DNA from: Siderastrea siderea
Taxonomy: Eukaryota; Cnidaria; Anthozoa; Scleractinia; Rhizangiidae
NCBI GenBank assembly: GCA_964030785.1
Contig: OZ034975.1
Coordinates: 20,118,142-20,182,141, forward strand
Length of the DNA stretch: 64,000 nucleotides
Reading direction: 5' to 3'
Shown here: piece after piece, positions 12,101 to 24,100 of the stretch
Numbering within the stretch: the first letter of the stretch is position 1
How the letters are laid out: each line of letters opens with the position of its first letter
Position numbers and translations under genes: made by a program
Notes under the pieces: generated by a model
What the model was told of the DNA's origin: nothing
What the model saw: the letters and a program-made list of their open reading frames with translations, nothing else
Databases searched by the model: none

Positions 12101-15100
12101 ACTGATCACCATGTGTCAAATCGCAGTTCTGTAACTGTTAGTGAAATAATGTTTAAATAGTGTCAATTGCTTTTATTCTGCACATCTTTTGGGCATTGTT
12201 AAGTGGGGTATATTAAAGTATATTTTCTGTTGAACATAAATGAATAAACGAACTCCTGAACTGGTGTATAAAAAAGCAAATGCGTTTTGTCGACTTGGAA
12301 ATATTTCTCTGACTGCGTGTCGTGAGATGACAGTCAATAATGAATCATTTTTTGTTACAGTCACCTGCAAGACTTACAACCCCCTGGTACAAACCATAAC
12401 ATTTAGCCCTATCTATTGGAAAAAGGTATACCCCTAACTAAGCCAACACCATAACCTTTCTTGGTTGCTGAAAGGCTCAAATCTAGCCGTTTTTATCAAT
12501 GTTTTCTGTTTAAAGAAATCAAAACATAAACAAATGCAAGCATTGTATTGTAGTCAACCGAAAGTGTTTAAGCAAACAATGCCAACTTTTCAAGGAGGGT
12601 CATGACCCATAGTCCAGCACTAGTGTTAGGCAAGTCAAACTACTGTCGTTCTGGAAAATCTCCCTAAAGAAATTAGAATAAAAAATATTGTATGTACCCA
12701 TGTGTACTCTGAACATTGCACAAAAGCTGAACTGCCATTTGGAACATGTTGTGAAATACTTTTCCATTGATAGTGATTATTACCAAAGATTTGCCTGGTT
12801 GATAATGTGACAATAATATTTTTGCCATAATGTTTAGCTTTTCAGTAATATTTACCTGCAGTTTGATTTCAGCATGACTTAACAAGGGTATGAGATATGG
12901 CACAACACCACTGTCGATAACAACCTTAAAAACAACAAGCAATTCTTATGAACACCCCTAATTACAATTTTAAAACACCAAGCAAACCTAGAAAAGGATG
13001 CACTTTGCTGGCTTCAACTGATGATATGAATGGCAGAGGAAGGAATGGTTTTGAAATGTTTAATCATCTCCAAAGAATTCTTTGCTTGGTTTTAACAAAC
13101 AGTTCCTCAGTGAAGTGTAAAACTATAACAAAATTTAGGTATAAAGTATGCAATTATGTGAGTTTGAAAACTCATCTGTAGTTGACAAATCTGATCAACA
13201 TGAGACTGATAATTCAAATTCTACAGAGAAACCAGTTCACCACTAAGTACACGTCATTGATAAACTGAAGTCCAAGAGTGATACAAATTCATTTATAAGT
13301 TTTTATCTCAAGGTTGCAATAGCAATTACAAGATGTTGCAGTGGAGTTGCACATTCCTGTGGTTATTTTCATAAGCTCTCGCTCTTCAGTGTTCCCAAGA
13401 AAGGAACTTTGCTGTATCATCAGGCTATCTCAAAGACACTTTTGTTATTTTTAGGCACTGATGAATCAGATAACTAGGATGTCTGGGGATCCTACTGTTC
13501 AGAGTGATAAATTGTGTCATTTATCAACGATTTCACGTTCAATAATGTTTAAGTTTATGTGGTAAAATTTAAGAGAAACAGCATTAGATCACAGCAAAGA
13601 GTGGTGTGTTCTTAAAATAAGTTTTTGCCAGGAGCATGTCATGATTATACTTGTGTTGATTGTGAAGCATATACAGTCGATGAGAACAGTTGATTTCTGG
13701 TTTTGTTTACATAATAGTATGGTGCAATGCAGGGTTGTCCCTAATAGCCAGCAGAATTAACCGGCTTTCCCATTGCAGTTTATTTACTTAAAAATAATCT
13801 GGTTGGCACAGAGATACACGATTATTAGTTCATTACGTTGAGTCCTGGGAATTACATGTAGAAAACCACTGAAGGCACAATTTTATACAAATAAAATTGA
13901 ACAGTTACGATTACTTTGGAATTGATGTTATTGGAAATTTGTGCTCAGAATCAAGGAAATTCCGTTTCTGGGGACTTAAATGTAAAAATTTCCTGGGGGA
14001 GCATGCCAGACCCCCACACCCCCCCTAGAAGGGATCACCCTCGACGCTCGATAATCACTATCCAGAAATTTTTGCCAGCTACTTGAAAAGTTGTGGATGA
14101 CGCTGGTGCAATATTTGATTTTGCTGATGTAACTGAAAGTGGAATTCTGTGTTGGAACATTCAATTCATTTTATGTGTCTTCCACTGTTCATTCATTTGG
14201 TGGTTGTTATTCCAGCGATACATAGGATTCTTTTAACAAGAAAAAAAAAAACAGGAAACACGAATGGAATAATTTGTTCTTTTTAAGAAAAGACAAAAGG
14301 GACATTTCATTATTATATCTTGATGTAATAGGAAGATGCTTGTTGAGTGTGCTGACGGAAGGTTACAGATTTTGGATACCTAAAGACTGGTTGAAATGCA
14401 GTTTAAAGGTTTTGAGACGGTCAAGAAACACAGGGGCAATATATGATCTTGTATGTACACTTAATTGGCTGCCGCTAGTTATTGTCATTTTCAGTTTCCT
14501 AACTAAACTAGCGATCAAGTTCCATATAAATCCTTACATTTTGCCGCTTAAGTGGTCTGTTCGTGTGCCTGGGTGCCCTGTGCAACAACCACAAGATTTC
14601 CTCCATGGGATGGTTATTTTACCAGTTTGTCTCAAACAGAAAATGTCATTCTACGAAGGCATAATTTGCTGGGACAGTTTTCAAATGCGGCCTCAATTAA
14701 TTTGGTTTATAATTTGCTATCATTGTCAAATTTATTTTGTTCATAATATGCAAGTTGACTGTTAACACTGTAATGCCACTGAAAGATTTGAATCGCTTTA
14801 TTTCATTTTATCTCCACTGATATTGGTACCAAATATCTCTTGACAAATATACAAACAGAGCTGCTAAATACCTGAATCTGATGGTTACCACCATCTGTCA
14901 AATATGACAAGGCCCAAACTGTGTCAACTAAAATCTGAAAAAAAGATCATACAAAATCAAAATTACAATCTCAGCTAAACAAAGATTTATGGTAAGGAAA
15001 TTACACAACATACATTGAGATCTTGGTGATGAATGAGGAGGGCCAGTGCTGGAAGGACCTGCAAAATTTAAATGGCAAAATGAACTGATTCAGTAAAATA

Positions 15101-18100
15101 TTTTATTTGTGTGTTTAAATAAGATTTTAAAAATAAGTTACAATTCCTCTACTGACAATCCATGTTTACTACCCTAAGGCAACTTTTTATTGCAATGTTA
15201 AAATTTTCCAATTTTTAATTAATTTTTCATTTTTTTAATAAATTTTTTTAATTCTTTCCATTTTTTTTTATTTTTAATTTTGAGATCTTGCAAAGATTTT
15301 GCTGAGGCAACAGCATATTCCAGTACTTCAGCAAAAAACTAGCATCCCCCACCCTCCAGAAAAGCAAGAGATTTAAACAAGAAATTTGTTTATTGAAAGG
15401 TAAATTCTTGATGTTATTTAACGGAAAAAGTGACTTACAACCTTACCGATGTCTTCTGCATAGTGAGGTATCAAGTGTAAACTCAACATCAACACTACAA
15501 CACATCCCCAGGGTGCTGCTCAGGTATATTACTGATGGAGAGGTGCAAAGACCTTTTTTGGGTTTGAAATAAGCGATTTGGGACTTTTTTGGGTTAGAAA
15601 TTTTTGGTGGACTTTTTTTGGGTCAAAAAAGTTTGGCAGGACTGTTTTAAAGTTAGTAAAAAGCACCTCAGAGTTCTCAGTTTTAATCAAACAGAGAGAA
15701 TTCAGTTTTTTGTGCCTGTCAATGATGAATAAAGAAAGGGGGAAGCATAAATTGCCTTGGCCTCTCTTGGTTTCTCTTTTTCCAGGCATAACTAATCGAT
15801 GATCAATGACATCAATTGGTAATCAATGAGTAATCGATGGGTAATCAGTTGATTAGTCATTGATTATTGGCGATGATCAATGAGTAATCGATGACTAATC
15901 GAAGCCCAAAAATTTTGTGGCCTATCGATTACTCATCGATGACATCGATTACTCATTGATGCAATTGATTACCTATTGATGTTCTTGATTACTCATCGAT
16001 GACCCATCGATTACTCATCGACTATTATACTGCGCACAAAAGACACATTTCTTGCTTTCTTATACCATTTTTTTTTTCATTGGTGAGTTTTTTATCTGTG
16101 TTAGACGTATTTTTCTTTATAACTGGCGTTCCTGTTGACGAAATTACACCTTCACAAAAGGAAACGAGCGGCTTCATCAACTACAAATACAAGAACCAAA
16201 TTTTCCCATCTGCAAAAAATGGCCCTTGAGGCCCTGTTTAAAGAAAGCAGATACCCGTCTCAAGGAGTAATAGAAGAATTTGCTAAGTTGAACAACCTTG
16301 ACGGGGCAACCGTCAAGGTTTGGTTCAATAATAAAAGACAACGAGATACGGGGGAACAAAATACAAATGAAAATAGGCCTTCTGATGATTAACACATTGT
16401 AAGCTTAATTGTAAGCTTAATTGTAAGCTGGACAAAATAAAGCTGGAAACATCTCTTTACATTTAATAAGTTGTTTTTATTTTGTTCTTATTCGCCAAAC
16501 ACGGTTTTCAGCCACGAAATGATATCGATGAGTGATGAATGAAATCAATGACTAATCAATGCAATCAATGACTAATCGATGCAATCGATGACTAATCGAT
16601 GACCAAAAATTTTGTGGCCTATCGATTAGTCATCGATTACTCATTGATCATCGGCAATAATCAATGACTAATCAACTGATTACCTATCGATTACCTATTG
16701 ATTACTCATTGATTTCATTGATGTCATTGATGTCATCGATTAATTATGCCTGGCTTTTTTTAAGGCATGGTTACGTTCCGGGCCATTGGACTTTTTTTGC
16801 ATTCAGTTAAAGCCTAATGAACATTTTTTGCATATAACAATTTGGCCTCATTCGCACCTCCCAGTCACTAATATACCTGAGTACTGCCCCTGGGATGAGG
16901 GCCCAAACTCATAGGAGGCCCTCTACTAAAAGCAGTATGTCTCCTTGCCATACCACAGCGAGTCTGCTACCCTTATTCTGACAAGCTTGACAGTTAGGGC
17001 AATGAAGAGGCCAGAAGAGTGCTTATGAGTGAACTGTAACAGGATGATCTGTGGAGACCACCAAACTGAGTACAAACTTGAAATCATTAAAACATTGTGT
17101 CCATTGTCTAAATGAAACGACCAAAGCTCACATGAAAGGCTGAGTAATTATAAAAGCCAAGCAAACTCAGAAAGCACTTCAGGAATTATGCGGTCTGACA
17201 TTCTTTGTGAGTTCCAACAGGTTTCTCCTTTGGTTGAGCCTGTTGTGCACCTGCGCTGTGGTTAACTTTAATATCAATTTGACACAAAGTTGATGGTCTA
17301 TCAATCAAGTCACAGAATTCCAGGAAAAAGCATTAACTCCTTCATTTCCCTGTGTGCATGCACAAGCTTAAAATGGCTAAGTACAATACCAGTTTTTTTT
17401 CTCATGTAACCTGCAAAATAGTTCAAATTTTGGAAGCAGAAATAACTACAGCTTATTTATTTTACCATTTAGCTAATAATTGGAAAAATCATGAAGACTT
17501 TATACCGAGTTGTAAGTTGCCTTAAGGTAAAAAGATCTCTTGAGCAAAGTATCTTTGCACTTCATGGAATTGAATTGCAATCGGTTCTACCAAGTTTACC
17601 TCTTGAATGGTTTCCATTGGAGGTGGAGGATCCTTGTTTCTACACAGATTTACTATCACCCATGTTACATTTCTCAAGAAACTAATCTGCAGAGTTCAAT
17701 AGTTAACATCAACAATTATGAAAGATGATGATTCTCTTCACAAAGTTCTACTATGTCTCTACATGTACATAGATGATGTTAGTAGTAAGAATAAGTTTAA
17801 TCACTTGGATGCACTATCTCAGTATGACAACTGTGCTCTTGATAATACTGTCTTACATGTAACTAAGGAACAGAATAGAGCACCAGGTTCAGCAGCTTAG
17901 AACTGTACCAATAGTAATTCACAAGTGATCTGGCAGCATATCAGGCTTTACAGCTTCACTGGCAGAGCATGGGAACTCCAATGTCTTCCAATCACATTCC
18001 AGCCTTGAATTTTACAAGCTTACTTGCAATTATTGTGTAAAATAATTGAAACCATCACTGTGATAATCATTTTATTCTATACCTGTACTTTAAAAAATGC

Positions 18101-21100
18101 ATGATTGATGCATTACAGTTAATTACCCGTAATTATCAATGACAAATTCATCACAAACAAATTACTACCTTTGAATGAGTTTCTACACCATTCTACAGTA
18201 TTACATGACATTCAACATCTACAGTATCATATAACAAAAGCTATTCCCTTGTGTCACAATCTAACATGGTGAAACTTACAGGAACATTAGGGTTGACAAA
18301 CTTCAGCAATGGTTTCACTACACCATGGCGAATGACAAAATCTCTTAAACCAGGACCATCACCTACGAAACACACATTGAAATTAATAAAAGGACATAAA
18401 ATCTTCATGACTCAAAACAGCTGTAAGAACATGAAATCATATCACAAAGATTTCCTTCATTACTAGGCCTTTAATAGTAACACGTGATCTCTAAAAGTTA
18501 AGACTAAAAAAAAAGATCTTGTTTTCTGTTGCTGTCAAGCATTTTGGTGGGCCTTTAAAAGTTCATGCTCAATGAGGTGAAAAGGTAAAGCTTGTGCTCT
18601 ACGATTTGTGGATTGGATCAACTTTGTCAGTTTCTCTTTTTTATAGTTTGTTGGTTGTTGATATGTAATTACATAATTATACAAGTATGATCAGTTGGGT
18701 TTTGAAGGTCAGACTTTGCAAATTATTGAAAGGTGCAATATGAGAGGCCATGATTATAACAAGCTCCCAGACTTTGTTCTCAAGGTTATGAGGACAAAGT
18801 ACCACCATCTATTCATAATATTTTCCTATCTATATCAGGGTTAAAGCTTGGCGGTCGCACGGTTGCCCGTGGCGACTAAGAAGTGTCCTGGGCCACTAAA
18901 AGTTGAGGTTTGATCGCCCAAAGGGCGACTACAATTTGAGAAGTACGAAAAGAATAACAATAACAATAAAACGTTCTTTCCTTGGAGTACCTTTCTTTTC
19001 TTTCCTTTCTTTCCTCAACTCTAAGTTCATCAATTGTAGTAAAAGTTTCGTTCTAAAGTGCAAAATTCAAACCATTTGTGATCGAGCTTTTAGATCGCTC
19101 CGATATGTAGATGCCATTCTGATTTTATTGACACGAGGTGCGGTACGTTTTCAAACATGAATATCGGCAAAATCACTCAACACTGCTCGATATAATAGAC
19201 TTACTTTTTACCTGAATTCAAAAGCATTCGAAAGAAACTGAGAATCGTGATACTGTAGTTTATAGACGTTGAGAAGATCGTTTTGTCCGTATTAGGAAAA
19301 AATGGTCCAGTTTTACTTTGGGAGTTAATGGACCAAGTGAGAACCTATAGGTTCTGACCTATAGGGAAACGAAGAATGAGATGAATGATTCCCAACACAG
19401 ACCGAACAAAGTTTTTATTATCATAACAATTTAACCAATTTCTCGACAGTACACTGGCAAATGTGAGCTTTCAAGACAATGTTAAGATCAAGCAAATTTC
19501 TTTTGGCGTGTCAGTTGAACACCCTACTAGAAAACATGGGCTGAAACATCGGTGAGGCATTTATTCAAGTAAAAATGGTTTAAATTTTTTTTGTGTTAGT
19601 AGAGAAAATTTGAGGGCCACTTTCTTTTGGCCTGGGCCACTAAGAATTCAGGGATACTGGCCCGAGTGGCGACCAAGCACTGAGGTTAATTTTTAGCCCT
19701 GCATGTACAGAAAGATGAGCGAAAATCTCTTTAGTTGCTGCAAAGCCATTACATTTGTTATCTGTAGTAAGAATACATACATTGAGTCATGCATGTAGCA
19801 TTTTACCTAATCTGACTCAGTCTTACCAATAATGTTCCCCAGTGCCCAGACAGCTTGTTCACATACATTCTGATGTGGTGATTCCAACAACTTCATAAAA
19901 TACTTCACAGCATCTAACAGTAAAAATACACAATGCAATAAAAATATGTTTGAAACCCCTTATTTACCAGACATGTTTACTTTGTTCTCTTTGTCAGCAC
20001 CTAACTTATAACATGACGATGAAAGAAAAACTGGAATTAAATGAAAACAAGTGGTGCGTGTAAAGTCACTCAAGGACATGATCATTATGGACCCACCAGC
20101 TTTGACAACAGCCTTAGTTTGTTCTGAAGTACCAGATGCAATGTTTGTTAAGGCCCACGCTGCCTCAAACTGAAGGGAAGGGCTACAAGACAAGAAACAA
20201 ATCACCATTCAATGACACCAACTTTCAAATTAAGACATGACTTGCATCAGAACAGTTCCAGCAACTGTTGCAAAACAATAACAAAGTAATACAATCTACT
20301 AAGATACTGACTTTACAAAATGCAACTAAACTAAAAAACCGATTAATTCAGCAGAATTGCTCCAATTGGAAGGAGAGTAAGTTTTATTACATGTTTTTTG
20401 CAAGGAATGCTAGAGCCAGAATTTAGAAAGAAAACATAATTATTCTTTTTCACCAGTCAATGAAAATTCACTTAACTGAATTTTTCAAAAGCTGATTTTT
20501 CTAAACTCAGTGCTACATAACCACCATCATCCAGAATAAGGTTTACTAATGAGCAGGAAATTGTTGGTTTAAGGCAGTTTTCCCTTCTTTTTATGGTAAA
20601 TGCATCCATAAAACAAACACATCCATATTCTTAGGTTTGACTTACTTATCATCTCTCTCCAAGCACTTGACAAGAACTGGAAGAATACCAGAGCTAAAAA
20701 TAAACAAAAAGTGAACATTATTACATAAATGTATTGCACTTATTGTCTGCCAAGTAATGTTGAATTTCTTAATCTTTTGATTACTTTTAAGTCCAGCAAG
20801 AAAGTTTGTGCCTGATGTTAAAATAAAAACTAGATTACATAACTGTTAAGAACTTATGATGGCATGCGAGCACTAGGTGCATTTTTATTACATGTAACTT
20901 TGCAATCTTCTTGGTCAGCGGGTGGTCGCCAAGAGAGATTCTAGGGGGTAATGGAATTGTTACTGCAGGAATCCTGCGGGTAAATGGTTCTTAGTTTTGT
21001 TCCAGTAAACAGTCCAGGAACAGCCAATCAAAAAAATCAAATTTTTTCCATTACCCCAGAGTCTCTCCCGGCGACCACCTGCTGACCACAAAGAAACCCC

Positions 21101-24100
21101 CAGCAAAACACGACAGCAAGGCAAGGCAACTAAAATATGTGGCAAAACAAGAACTTGAGGCAACACAAACAATGAAAACTTAGGGCAGAACGATGAGAAA
21201 TCACAGCAAACCAAGGAAAGTTTACCCCAGTGGAGGTGAAAAACCCATAGCAGAAGTTGCTGGTTATACTGGCATTGATACAAGCCTTAATGCTTCTACC
21301 TCGTGTGTTTTTGTTTGCCACTTGTTGAATCCACCTCTCCATCCACCTTTTCCTCTAGCAAATTTTTTGTAAGTTTCTTATGACCTGGGAAAAGCATGGT
21401 GTCACCTCGTGTTCTCATTATTTTGCCCTGAGTTCCTTTTGTCTTGCCATGAGTTTTTGTTGTTTTGCAGTGAGTTCATTGTTACTTTGTCATGAGTTTT
21501 GTTTGTGTCCTGACAGTTGAGGTACTTTGCAAGATACACTAACTTGATGTCATCAACTACATTTTACAAGTGTGAATGCCATTTTTCCTCACGCCAAATT
21601 TTGTCCAGATATACGAGTACCATCCTCTGTTCTCAGACCTTGACAAATTTCAGTGGAACATCAAATGGCAAAAATGTAAATATGACATGCACTGTAGGGT
21701 TTCCAGCGATAAAAATCAGGTGCTTGGTTTCCTTTTGTTTGAATATAATTAAAATGGTTTGTTTGGAGCATTTTCCATAAATTTCCATTCATCAAAATAG
21801 AAAATTGCCAAGATTTACTGAAAAGCCTACTGAAATAGATTTGGTCAGCCCAGTGAAATCCTATGGTCACCTCATTAATATTCTCAGAAAGGACTTCAAA
21901 GATGTTTTTAAGGGTCTCATAAGTATATTTTACATAAAGAATACTAATAAAGTAGGACATGTTATATCTGGTATTGTACCAGTATAATGTGCATACACAT
22001 GATCTGTGATTGGACTGAGCCATAAGCACATCAACATACTGTAAGTACTACAATAATATATAACAGACACCACCTGGTACCCTACTGCACGCTTGGTTGT
22101 TGAAATACTAAGCCTTAGTTACTAGCTATATTCTAGCTATATTCTGTAACTACAAGATATGTCATACAAGGACACCAATATCTCCTGGGGACAAACTGCT
22201 ACTTACTCAATCAGTTCATCAATAGGTGGATTACGATCTTTTGAAAGAAGCTTTCTGGAAGCAAAGAATAATAAATAAGAATTCAATGAAATGATAAAAA
22301 GTGCTTAATAAAAACACTAGAAACAGGGGATATGTAGATTGTTGATATCCACAAACTCATTTTCTTTTCCTATATAATAAACTGTGAATGCAAGATGACA
22401 ATATTGAGGAAAAAGGAAAGTTGCATTGGCGATGAAGACAATTTCACAAGTTATGTGAAGTTTGATTAAATAGTTAAATTCTTTAATTTGGGGTTTCTGG
22501 CATAAAGGTATGAGAACATACAAAGACACTCAAAAATACACATTCCTTAACAAATTTCCTTAACAAATAAGAACTTAGACCTTAAGACTTTTCCCAACAT
22601 TTACTGCAATTTACTATGAAATAACTAAGGGTATAGGCTGGCTATGATGATAACCAATTCTTTAGCTAATTTATAATTACAATGATTTTCACAATTTCAC
22701 CTCCTAAAATCTACCATTTGGCTGTGTATGGTACTCCGACAGCGCACGGAGGACGTCAAAATGTGGTAAGAACAATAGAAGTACACTCCTCGCCTGTGGC
22801 TCGTAGCGTGACTGATGTTCTTAACACATTTTAACATCCTCTGTGTGTTACCAGAGTAAGCATGTACAGCCAAATGGAATCTATTATTTTGCTTCATACA
22901 TTGTTTTGGATATTGGTTATCGGCACAAAATTAGAAATGTATTTTTTTTTAATCTTCCTGGTGATGATTTATGAGAGGAGGACTTTTGGGCTCACTACAT
23001 CATTCATGCATAGATCTGTAATTTAAATAATAACAAACTCCCTAAGACCAATCAAAATGCACATTTAACTCTGTCCATTACAAAAGATGTACTAACCTAG
23101 CTGCTTGCACAGCACCAAGCTGCTCTGTTGGATCTTGGCTGCTAGCATTCTAAAGGAGAGTAAACCATGTTACACACATTCACTTAAAACAGTCTTTAGT
23201 CAGCCAGTGCTGTACTTATGTATGACTAGCCCACCTAGATTAGCAACTACTACCTGTGGGCCAGTCCATTGACGTAAAAAATTTTAAAGTAGAAGTTGGT
23301 TCATTTGTTACACTTTCTGGATAAGGTAGGTCTTCATTTCTGGAGGTGATTAATATGGCTAATACTCATTCACAAGCACTCCCAATAACCAGTTTATTAA
23401 TAATTTCCCACTAAAATGCTTGCTGTGCTAATAAGAAATACAATCCATAATTTTATAGTGACCACGTTTGTTTGCTTACCAAAACAATACTTTGTAGGCT
23501 TTTCCCCTATGAAACAAAACAGAAAAACACTTATGACTCCACTTTTTGAACCAAGATTATGTAATGATTATTGTGACGATGTACTGCAATGATAATGTAT
23601 TGTAATGTAGCGTAGTGTGATGTTTTAATGAAGTACAGTGTATCTTATGCTACACTCAAAAATTGATCATCTGGACATGGTGAGAACACATAAAATCATC
23701 TTATAGTTGGGAGTCCAGATAATTAAAAAGAATGGACATTTTCTTGAGTTGACTTGAAACTGAATACATCACCAAACAAGGTTAAGGTGGGCAACCATCT
23801 TGGTTGTTTATAGACAAACCTTTATTCAGTACATTTTGTAAGGTATTAGTCTTGTCTTTCTCCATTTTTGAACTACGGTAGTTTGTTTGTACAGTATCAG
23901 TAATATTTTCTCAATGTTTCTAGGTATGATAGTTTGTACAGTATTAGTCTTGCCTTCTCGGTGTTTCTGTGCACATAGGTTCATTCTTAAGGTATTGTCT
24001 TCTTAATGTTTTCCCATTTTTTCCAATTAATTATGACAAGTTAGGAATATTTGCAGGTACCATACAGCTGGGTAAAAAGAGATGAGCAAAGTACCTTGAT

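Larger units (their letters stand above)
15503..16898. mobile_element. Non-autonomous TIR element (CACCTCCC-type), host of a nested insertion
   Basis: The left end (15503-15546, CATCCCCAGGG to GAGAGGTGC) is an imperfect inverted copy of the right end (about 16850-16898, GCACCTCCCAG to CCTGGGATG). The interior is rich in TTTTTTGGG/GACTTTTTT. The same ends recur at 46510-47160. It has no coding potential apart from the nested element at 15782-16753. It lies between importin alpha exons 12 and 11. Confidence 0.65.

Noticed and set aside
14274..14765. 163-codon plus-strand open frame inside an importin alpha intron
   Set aside because: It starts at TTG, has no recognisable domain and unusual composition, and lies antisense between two well-supported exons. 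A chance frame or an unidentifiable relic.
15059..18279. Apparent missing importin alpha exon between exons 10 and 12
   Set aside because: On closer reading the [18 protein letters not shown] exon is present at 17600-17686 with good splice sites, so the gene is complete.
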